Positions 51,640 to 61,900 of a stretch of 64,000 nt of DNA are shown here, piece after piece (within the stretch, counting starts at the first letter, position 1; each line of letters opens with the position of its first letter). The stretch spans positions 124,001 to 188,000 of the forward strand of contig QEYB01000003.1 of NCBI GenBank assembly GCA_017562135.1. The letters run 5' to 3'. The notes beneath the pieces are model-generated. The model did not search any database. It was not told the DNA's origin and saw only the letters and a program-made list of their open reading frames with translations. This stretch comes from Dipylidium caninum. Taxonomy: Eukaryota; Platyhelminthes; Cestoda; Cyclophyllidea; Dipylidiidae. The position numbers were made by a program, and so were the translations under genes.

Positions 51640-51745
51640 AGACACGCAGGCGCGCGCGTTGGGCACGGACGTACGTGCACGCATGAGACGCATGAATTGT
51701 ACGCACACACATTTTAGCCTTCTATACGCGTACACACCCATCTCC
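51640..51745. repeat. CpG-rich alternating purine-pyrimidine tract
   Basis: Runs such as GGCGCGCGCG and GACGTACGTGCACGCATG, then ACGCACACACA, lie about 120-220 bases before the FAM53 start. Base use differs sharply from the AT-rich surroundings. Such tracts can adopt Z-DNA in principle. Confidence 0.6.
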
Positions 51746-51854
51746 GGCACTCGTTGAGTTTTCTACGCCTTGGCTATGTGCCAAATGTTGCAGATGTGCA
51801 CAAATTCGCTCCACAAAATAGCAATATTTCACACCGAACATCTGGCTTTTCTTT

Positions 51855-51856
51855 AG
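51855..51856 (+). other. Acceptor-like AG just upstream of the FAM53 start codon
   Basis: CTGGCTTTTCTTTAG precedes AATGCC and the double ATG at 51863. It suits a trans-splice acceptor or a 5' UTR intron end. An ATG at 51858 is out of frame and stops after one codon. Confidence 0.45.
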
Positions 51857-51862
51857 AATGCC

Positions 51863-54800
51863 ATGATGTCCGAAACAAGCGCAGATTCCCTTCGGGCTGC
51901 CCCTACCCGTCCTCCTTCATCTATATCACTGCTCGCAGAACGGCTCAAATGCTCAAATCTGCAGGATACTCCTTACAATCTTGACTTGGACGAAACCGTT
52001 GATCCCTCTGAGGCAAAATTAATGCGTCTTACGCGGCGTCCCAAAGCTGTCAACTTCATTAGCGATGAAGTGTGCGGCTCAAACCCCATTGGTCAACAGC
52101 GGTCTTCTGCTAACTCATCGGATGTGGACGGCAGTTCTGCCACTTGTGACTCGGGTAATGAGGATTCATCCGAAAGTTGGGTAAGTGAACTAATGTCGGT
52201 TAAGACCGCGACGCTTTTGTTCCCTGTTACTACTTCTAAACCTAATCAATTTGGGCTCACCCTAAAATTGATTTGCTTCGTATTTGTGCAACTCACTATC
52301 TATTTGTTCATAACCGTGGTATTTATGGTCTTTGGGGCTCGTCTGCACCAGCGGTCCCATGGTATCAGGTCGGCCGAAGTGAAAAATTTGACAAGAGCTA
52401 TTTCTTTAGTGACAGTTGCCAGTGTCATTTGAGCGATAATCAACGTTTAAAATTTGCCATGGGAAGTATTATTTCAAACCAGATTTCGGTTGCCCGAGCA
52501 GATAACACCAAGCTTAAGCCAGCGTATGCGTGCGTGTGGGCGTACGTGCCCCAACTCTCCAGTATTTGACGCGTAAGCGGAGCCAAGTGCGTGCATTCAT
52601 GTTTGTTTTGGCGCGCACACGTACGCGTGTGCCTTCTCGTCGTGAGTACGTGCACACACTACACGTGACGCATTGGCAGTGCGCGCGTATGCGCAGGCGT
52701 CGTACGTCCCCGTTACTTGGCTCGCGCCAGTATTGTCAATGCGCGCGCTCTCACTAACGCGCGGGCGTGCACTGCGAAAATGCACGTGACGCACCGCAGT
52801 GCGACTTTCTACTGCGCGCGCCCGTTTTTTCGTGCGTGCGTTGACACCTAGCGGTCCACTTGGCTTGCTGCCAGTGCGTGCGTACGAGCTTGCCTGCTTT
52901 GTCTGCCAACTATTCCCTCGCATTTCCTTTCTCTCCGCTCTTCCCCTTCCTATCTGTGTCCATTAACCTTTCCTCATTCTATCGCTATCACCGTATTATT
53001 GGCCACATATTCCATTCAGGCCGGTGGTGCGTTTCCCCTCTCATCGTCACTTGCTCCTGAATGTGCTGATGGCCTTTCGATCGGGTTAAAAGTATACCAA
53101 CCGACGTTACAACACTGTCGTGAGTCTTATTAATACACAATAACGATATCTCTTTGTTCACTCAAATTTACGGCAGCTTATGACCTGCATCCACTCCTTT
53201 ATTCATTTGAATGCTATAATTTATACCTATTTATTTGTAATGCAAGGTGCTTGGAATTAGGGGCAGGGTCCTGTATCCGAGACCCTATTGATTTGTATAT
53301 CGCGTTGTCTATCCGTGTTTGGCGACTGTAGCACACATGTATCCCCATACGCCGGGAAGCTTTGTGGCATTTAGCTTGTATCATGAGTCATCAGCCGACC
53401 TCTTCACAAGGAAGTCTTTAGCATCCCTTATTTTCCTTATATAGTATCCACAAGTGCGCCCGATGGTCCAGGTCCGCTATTTCCACCATCTGTAGATGCA
53501 GGTGCATGGTGTGAGGCGGGAGAGCGAAAGAGTTGTTGCTTCTGTCAACACCGACTTGATGCAAACGTGGATGCACCTTCTCGACAGCCGCCCTCGAAAC
53601 GATCCTGCCGCTCCCAGAGCGCCAGTTCGAACCAAAAACTTGCTAGCAGCACTGGTTCTCGCAGGACCATTGCTCGGCCAATTGCTCTTCGCATCTCCCA
53701 AAGAGCTCTTCACTCACCCGCCACGAATACTGTCTCCACCGTCGCCACCTTTGGCAGCGGCTGTAGTAATTCCACTCTCTCTTCTACCGCATATGCGCTT
53801 GTCGCCTCGGGATGTGTCAAACTGCGCAATGCTAATTCTGGAGGTCATCAGATCAGTCCAACTACTTCCCGCCTTTCCTGGCATCATCCGATCGCCTGTA
53901 GTGGCAACAGGCGGTACATGATCTATCCAGGACCAGTAGTTTGTTCTCGCCACAGTGTTGTATTTGGAGGCACCGCGGTCGAGGCCACTGGGGACGCGAA
54001 ACTGCGCAAGCCACCCTCGATGGCGTGTATCCCTTCCTCCGCATCAAATGCCAGTGATTTCAATCACCAGTGGGTTCATTACCATAAAATCTTTCGTAAA
54101 GAGCTACCTCAGAACTTGATATCAAAATGCACACTGAGCTGTCAGATGTATACTTGTGACAACCTTCATCTAATACCATTTTCAAAAAGTCCCACAATAG
54201 GATAATTGCCCAAACTCTGGTTTCCAAATGTATGCAGACCATACAGCATCACGGTTATTAAGTGACTCATTATTCGACTATTCTTAACAAAAGTGGAGAC
54301 CTCTACCTTAAATTCCTGGAAAAGATTGTCTATTATTTCTTAATAATGCTGTGGTTTTATTGACATATCAGCCTCCTCTTAATAAAAACGCTTTTTTCAT
54401 ACTTTCCCTTATCCTCTACAGTCGCCTTTCTGCATTTACTCCAACGACGCAGTCACGGCGCATGAGTCTGACCGGTGACGTCGGCGAGTCAACAAATCCT
54501 ATCACAGCTTTTTTCTCGCCCGATATTGTTTCTTCTTTTGGTGATGTTGGTGTGCCCCCCTCTACAGTCTCTAGACCTACGGTCTCTGCTGCCTCATCAG
54601 GTTTTTTTCAGGACAGCTGCAGTCTCTCCCATTCCTCTTGCAGCAGTTCTACCAACTCAGATCAACACTCTATCCAGGTAATATTTTTTTTTGGCCATGG
54701 CATATTAATTCTAGCGTGTACTGTTACTGTGTGAGAGTGGTTCCGTATTCATGTCTTGTTCCGGAATAGGTGGGGAACGTGGCGCACCACTGTGGTATTG

Positions 54801-55799
54801 TTAGCAAACCTGTGGATCTGAAAGAGCCGCAGTTTGTCGACTCAACAACTAGCCTTTCGGTTTTCGAGCAACAACAACGCCAATTACAGCAACACAATTG
54901 TGCGATTGAGGAGGCGAAGCTGCGTTGCCAGTCTCAGCCTGCTGGTGCAGCAGGAGCTCCAACTTGTGCTTGCGGTTCAGTCGCCTCCGCGGAGTGCCTT
55001 TCTCGCCAAGCGAGACTCAAGCGTCGACGCTGCAGCCATGATGTGGGTTTCATTTGGGAAGCTGACAGTAGCGTTTTTTTCGGGTCCCACCAAAATGCGG
55101 TGTCAGTCGACAACACCTCCGTCACCTCCGACGCCGCCGTTGCCAACACCTCAATGGAAACTGTAATGATCACCCAGGAAGCCTCGGTGAGCCCTCTCCG
55201 TTTGCAGCAACAACAGGGGCAACCAGACCTCTCTGTCTTTCCCCAGGTTAGTTTTTAAATTCGAAGTCCTAACTTTGTTGTCGCCACTTAAGTTCATTGG
55301 AAGTAACTGCAACTGTATCTGTCATTTCGTTCGCCAGGAATCCGAAACCGCATTTTTAATGTCGTGCCGCCGAAAAGAACTCTCTGGTCTTTCGGAAGCA
55401 AGCGAAGAGGAAGAATCAGTCGAGGCTGCTCTTGCCCAACATCAACATCAATCTTGTTGCGCGCTGGATGAGTACGATGCAGGAACCCTAACGCCACCAC
55501 CCCAAACTCGTTTTCGTCCTATTCTGCCGTCACCCTCACCTGAGCGTGAAGACCACCACCACCATCATCACAACTCGTGTTCTACTGAAGGCTCCCCCTG
55601 TTCATTTAAGGTCAATGGCGCTAATATCGTGGTTTCCAGCGAAGATGGTGATGATGAAGTGGACGATGAAGATTCATTCGGGGGCATTGCGCCAGGCTTG
55701 AACCATCGACAAAGATGTTCACCCATGCAGACGGACGAAGGATCTGCCTCAGTTGAAAAGTTTCGCGAGTTGGACATTGACATGATTGAGCAGGACTGA
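51863..55799 (+). CDS. FAM53: FAM53-family nuclear protein
   Basis: FAM53 proteins are disordered nuclear proteins; zebrafish fam53b (simplet) helps beta-catenin enter nuclei. Proposed exons: 51863-52180, about 53411-53913, 54422-54677, 54770-55246, 55338-55799 (stop TGA). The last three and the start are firm; both ends of exon 2 were chosen to keep the phase. This gives about 671 residues. Family marks: SLLAERLKCSNLQD near the N-terminus (human FAM53A-type start LITEKLQNQSLDD), PPSKRSCRSQSAS (PPSKRQCRSLSFS in FAM53B), a basic RLKRRRCSHD, and the C-terminal ELDIDMIEQD (ELDIEQIENN). Acidic Ser-rich and Gln-rich tracts and a six-His run lie between. The protein is longer than human members. 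Confidence 0.8.
52500..52880. repeat. CpG-rich alternating purine-pyrimidine region in FAM53 intron 1
   Basis: About 380 bases dense in CGCGCG, GTACGTGC and CGTGCGTGCG. Imperfect internal direct repeats include CACGTGACGCA at 52662-52672 and 52783-52793, each followed by a CAGTGCG element. The two copies are 121 bases apart. Confidence 0.7.
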
Positions 55800-55901
55800 A
55801 CGTGTTTTTTTCTGTTGAATGCCAAGCGTTTGCCCAGGACGCACATATAAATATAAACAAGTCCTCTCAACTTGTGTAAATTCCCTGACGCACCCACACA
55901 C

Positions 55902-55963
55902 ATATGTATGTATGTAGTTATAAATATATGCGTGTACATATATATATTTACATACATACATAT
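55902..55963 (+). repeat. Hairpin-forming inverted repeat in the FAM53 3' UTR
   Basis: Arms 55902-55916 (ATATGTATGTATGTA) and 55949-55963 (TACATACATACATAT) are exact reverse complements, 15 bp, around a 32-base AT-rich loop. It begins about 100 bases after the FAM53 stop. It may be a degenerate TATG/TACA microsatellite. Confidence 0.8.
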
Positions 55964-55999
55964 TCTTATGCAACTTCTCACCGACGTTAAACCAAAGCA

Positions 56000-58900
56000 C
56001 GATCGTTATCAATCTTCTCCTTTGTACATACTTCCCTCCTTTCCCCCCCCCTGCGCCTTTCTCCTTCACCCTTTGTCCTTTACTGCTGAACACGGGTCAA
56101 GACATCGATGCGCTTGTGTATGTTCATATTGTCTTCAAATGCCTGTATTATTTTTTTCTCTTATCACTGCTGAAGTATTATTTCGGGAATGTTTCTTGAG
56201 TTTTTGTCATTGGGCTAGAGTTTTCTCTAAATTATGGATTACGTACCCGTTTAAGCGGTTAAAACATTAACATAAATTAACAATTGACGTGCTGATTGTC
56301 TTGGCGAAGGCATCAATATGAAATATCACCTAATCTGGAGCCTTCGCTCCCATGTCTGGTAACGCCGCTGCGTGCTGTTGATGATGGCTGCTGTCCGACT
56401 ATTTTGCAATGGTAAATCCATCTCCTGGCCTCTTGCTAAAAGTGGACATTGCTATTCCTGGCGCAACCGGAATGCTGTCAAATGTAAAAGTTTTGGTACA
56501 GTTTTTCCTACCTGAGGTTAGTTTTCATGTGAGGCAAAATGGATGCATATTTGATGTCGACTGGATGTTTCTTATCATTAGTGCGAAAATAACCCAGTAG
56601 ACTTTTCCATGTTCTCCGTAAACTACCAGGGAGATTTGCGTGAATTCGTCATTTTAATTCCTTGTTGACACAGCTGGCCGCAATTCACTCAACTCCTGCC
56701 GCGTTTATTTCTCCATTACAATAAGCCCTTGCCGCCGTCTTAGTACTTTAAACTCGAGCTAAAGCACGCCTAGTCTTGTCGCTTTCCTGAGGTCTCAGTT
56801 CTATATTTTTTTTTCTAGGCCTATGGTAATGTTGACTTAGCCATACTGTCAGAATTTTGGCCATGCCAGTAGACAAAACAAGTAGTTTTATGCCAGGGAT
56901 GAGGCAATCGTTTATGCTCCTTCTCTAATCAACTGGAGAGAGTTATGCGTGTCACAGAAGTCGGAGTGAGGTTTTAGAGAACGCCAGGTTTCCGGGGTCG
57001 ACAAAGTGTGGTTTGGGCTGTGTGCTCCCAAAAGCGGCTAAAATTAGACTGAAGAACCCTTCTCCGAGCCACCCTTCGGTCATGTCAGCCAACCCATCTG
57101 CTCAGTGTTTCTCGTTGAAAATCCGCAGTGCAGACATGGAACGTAGAGAAGATGCGCAGATATTCACGAATTTAAGTATCACGAAGAACGCCAGAATCTG
57201 TTGGAGTTTTAAATTCGCAATTCAGTCGCAACAGTATTGTATCTAACTTTTAAAAAAATAGGAAAAACCGGCATGTGCACATAAATTTGGCGTTTCACTA
57301 CTCCTATATTCCCAATATTTTCTAATCCCTCCTCAAACAAAGATTAGAATAAATAAGAGAGAAAAGAGTCACCTCCACTAGAAGGGCCTAGCACTGGCAA
57401 TACGCAAACAGGACTTTCTGTGATGAGAAACATCGGTCAGACAATTTGGCTGCAGTATTTTGACCACTCCCTGCCACGCCCCGAGTCCCTCAACGGACAC
57501 GCGTGCGCCGGCCCTGGAAGAAAGCTCGATTAGTTGCCATTTCGCCAAAGTTCGGTATTAATTGCTGGCCTCATCACATAAGAGAGTGCAACCCTGGTCA
57601 TAAATAAAAATGAATCATAGGAAGCAAAGGGACTCCCTATATTCCTCGAAGCCTCTAAAGTCACACTTAGAGGCTGATTTTAGGGATTTGGGTAGAACGG
57701 ATAAGTACCTGCGTGTGTTGACCCTCTCACGGGTAGTTTGGCTCTTTTACATTTCGCTTCACGTGTAAATATTTCTTGGTCCCTCAAACACATCCATTAA
57801 CACCAAAACATGACAAGAGAGAGCATTCTCGAGGTCTCCGCGGCCCTTTCGCGGGTTATAAACATTGGTCGAACATCTCTTCAGAGGTTGTCACCTGACA
57901 AAAGTAAACAAAAGTTGGTTTGTTTTTTCCCGCTCAAATTATTATTTGTGGCCGATTAAACAGCGACGGTGATCGTTGAAAGAGAGAAACCCACCCCGCC
58001 CCCTTCCATTAATCAAGTTGACGGTTAGTGTGCACTACTTGTAACGATTCTCCTTATCTTGGGAATCCGGCATTGTAGTTTATTGCTCACGTAATCTCCT
58101 GATCTCTAATGAGAGGAAAGAAGACATTATTAAAACTTCACTTCTCCTCATTTGCAACCAAAAATTATGGGTGTAGACTCGTCATTAGAGAGAAATCGAA
58201 ATTTAAAGACTACACACTCACTCTCGCAAGCGTCCCCACACCAGCAGGGGGTAATCATTTATGCTTACGGGTGAGAGCAAATGCGATGTATTTCTTCGTC
58301 ATGTGACCGGTCACATACCAGGCATTTTCATTTACCGCCGGGTCACCACAACTGCTGGGTGACAGAGGGGGCCTCGACTACTCACAGCTCTCTCTTACCC
58401 TCGACTTACAGGCGGGGGAAGTGAGAGTGTTAGGGAAGCGCTCCAGCCAAAACCCCGCTGCCGCCTCACCCAATCGGCGACGTCCCAGTTCGGACCGAAG
58501 GCAACACCGCCGTGTGCCCCGCGACACGATGCGCACGGCGGGGCACGTGATAAACAAACAGACCTTGGCAGGCACGTCAGTGCACAAATGCGGCGGGTGC
58601 TCTCTCACCACGTCAAACTGCCCTCCAGATAACGTGAATTTTTTGCCATGCCATTGGCCCTGCGCGTTGATTGTGGTGGCCCTCATAGGGGCGGAGGGGG
58701 GGGAGCCGGGTAATTTCGACATTCGGTAACTGCTGAACACTTCGACAGCTGAAAACGTGTTTATTTATACGAAAACATACCACTTCACTATCCGTCTTCA
58801 TTAGCTACTTTGTCCAACTATCTACTCATACGAAGATGAGAATCTTGCTTTCCGCCAAAGAGGAATGGCACGTGGGAGTCCCAGGTACTCGCAAGTGCCG

Positions 58901-61900
58901 GGCTAAGGCGCAGATGGCACTTGTTGTACGCTGATGGAGTCGTGTTGGAGTTGCGAGTCCTTGCATCGGTTCATATTAGAGCATATTAAGAGGAATCAGA
59001 GTTGACGGAAACATGCCTCGTCAATTGCCGTTGGGGTCTGTGTCTGCCTCCACTGTGCAGGAGAACGGTGGCCGAAGACATCCTGCCCATGACCGAAGTC
59101 AGTCGCGAAACGGGAAAGTGGTGTCTGAGTGAGCACTAAAGTGATGCATTGCGTGAACCTCGTCTATCGCGGCACAGGTCGGTGTTATAGAAGGTTGCAC
59201 CCGGCTGATTACACTATAAACGAATTACCTGGCAAACAGATTTCTTCGTTCTGCAAAACTATTAACCACTGATGGAATTTGCACAAAATCTTCTACCTGT
59301 GAGCTCGGCAGCGGCTAACTGGATGTAGGGACAAAAGAGGCATTCACCTATGTGCGGTACCCACGGCGGGCAGTTGAAGAAGATCAGGCCACAAGTGGGT
59401 GCCGAAATGGAGGACGCAAAGACACTGGAGCGGCGGCCTTTTCCCCTCTCGTTGACATTTCCCTCCAGACATTGCCAACATCGAGGAGGAGGAGAAACTC
59501 GAGTTTCGGCCTCTCTCAAATGCGCCAGCGGCTGAAAGTACCTAGACTTTGTCTACCAAATTTGGCACTATACCCAGTCTCCTGTTTATTTTTAGGCTTT
59601 GTACACCATCTTAATGTCTGCATGGGTCTTTGATGGTAATAAGTTACCCTAGTCAGACCTTACGTCTGATTACCCTCAAAAATAAAGTGTTTGCCATAGG
59701 ATGTTTATTAGGCGACAGTTGTGATAATTGCGTTAGAACAACCTAATATATTTTCGTACAAAATTATTAAAACATGCAATAAATCGTCTTTCCAGAAGCA
59801 GCAGAGTATGTTTAAGAAGTGGTGAGCCATAGAATAGCCAAGGGTGATAAAAAGTCTGATCAGAGTGAAGGAGGAGTAGCCTCAACAGGCATTAACAGCA
59901 ACGGTACCACTTTGACAATCTCCCCGACCTCATTTCACCGTCTGCGTGCCCTAAGGCACGATAGTTTGGTCTCCGGAGCCGCCAGTCTGCCTCCCTACGT
60001 GTCACCGGAGGCGATGTACGCGACTTTCCTTGGGTTAATTTCTCTTCCAAAAAGGGGAAGTATGCGGAGCCCAGAATTATAAAAGCACCGTAAAACGTTG
60101 GGGGAATGCAGACACTTAGGGCGTATGAAGCTGTCGGAACTATAATTTATTATTGGCGAAAATCACGCCTGATTTTTCTTACCTCCGATCAATTCTGCAC
60201 AGAACAGTTTTACGCATCCTTTCGTGTTTCAATAAAGTGCAGGCTGAATCCCCCCCATCGCTCGGTGAGGCGAGTCTACGAGCCGGCGACGTGGGCGTTT
60301 TAGGGGGGCGGACGGTGTCGTCGGACGCCTGTGCACGTCGGTCACGACCGCGTCCACGCGCTTTTCCCTACTGTGCGCCGCGTGTACAGTGCACGGGTTG
60401 GAGTAGTGTCGCACTGGCTATTTCGGATTGTCCCAGTCTGCCGTGCATCTGCGTTTTGGTGACCGCGAGAGGGTGCGGTTGCCGATTCTAGAGCAGAACC
60501 AGGGGGCTACGGCATAAAAGCTGAGGTCTTCTACACGAGGTCGTCTCTCGTAGAGCGGCTTTGATTCTCTTTCCTCCCCCATTCTCATCGTCTTGGCAGC
60601 ATCCTGATATTCATGACCACCAACCGATTCTGTTGGCTCTCTCCAAAAGACTTACATCGAGGCCTTTTAAAAGTCCGATTAGGCGGTTAGTGACAAAACT
60701 AGTTTTCCAGCTCGTAATCAGCGCAGTCCTCATTGTTGTCTGCGAAATTGACCGGTCCAAAAAGTCACTTTTAAGCCGTATTCAGCAACACTATTACTTC
60801 TGTGAGTTACGCATCTAGTGACCTACTTTTTGCTGTTTACCTCGTATACGGAAAGCATAAATACAGACTTGACGCCGCCTAATGCGTGGGGTCTTCAAAA
60901 CATGGCAGATGACACGAAGGTGGGAAGATGCAGTCACGCCAACTTACTCCATTGGGTAATTACCAGAAGAAAATATTTCAATAAAAATGGGATTTGGCCA
61001 AGCGAAGGCCATTGATACACCATCTTATAACGCATAAAACCAATTACAAGAACTAATCGGAGCAAGGAGATTCTTGGCTTCACTGAACAGACCGTCAGCT
61101 TAAATTAACTGCTTGGAACAGAGAGTAAAGAGGTCTCAACGAAAAGCTTCCTCGGCCTCTCGGCACAAGTGGATCCAATTAACTGTGGCCCGTCAACTGC
61201 GAGTGTGGCAAGGCGCGACGGACACCAGGGGCACAAGTTTAGTATTTAACATCAGGGGACCTCAGGTAGCTGACACATTGCAGGGAATCCCGTAGCGAGG
61301 CAAGGTTCAGGTGACTACGAGACTTTGACTTTATGAAACCAACCTTTTACTGGTAGAAGGACATTTAATCAAAGCACGTAGACATCATCTATCAACCACA
61401 AAGGCCACTTTGTCTACAGAAAAGATTACTCGTTTTGCGTGTGTGGGGAATGGTTGCTGTTAGCCATCATGCCGACATTGCGTTTTGCCCTTGCGGTGAG
61501 AGCCTGCACGTCTCGGTGGAAAGGAGTTGAACTTGCTAGCAGTTGGGCACTGTTCCCGTAACACTTGGACACTCACTGGCAAAGATGTCTTTGCCTCCGA
61601 AACCTCACCCGTGTGCGAGTGCGTTCCCGCCAAGAACAGTTACAAGCTTACTTAAAGTCGACTAGACGCCAGCGCGGGATCAACTGCGGATGGGGTTTCC
61701 AAAGAGGCGAGGTAGAAGTGTACTCGTGAATTTTTCCGAGCTCAAAAGCCATTTTGCTGTTTAGTATGAACTTTAGAAAGCATTAAAGTTGTGACTTACG
61801 ACAAGCGTAGACACCCTGCATATAAGTCTAGACACCCGAAGAGACATTTTTATGCACGGAATGAACATGGCGATGACTATAAAGCGACAAACATGCCAAA

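Larger units (their letters stand above)
49841..51856. other. Intergenic region between divergent SLC25A20 and FAM53-like genes
   Basis: This holds the upstream regions of both genes, so promoters are expected here. I could not assign core elements. Open frames at 50504-50743 and 51293-51481 lack family motifs. A CpG-rich alternating purine-pyrimidine tract lies at 51640-51745. Confidence 0.45.

Noticed and set aside
52181..52432. Open extension of FAM53 exon 1 with a hydrophobic, membrane-like segment
   Set aside because: A consensus donor (GTAAGT) ends the exon at 52180. T-rich introns often read as hydrophobic residues, and the extension has no FAM53 similarity.
59796..60082. A small exon (KQQSMFKKW) joined to the open frame after 59884
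   Set aside because: The phases at the apparent donor and acceptor do not match, so the join was not called. Both pieces are only mentioned as open stretches.
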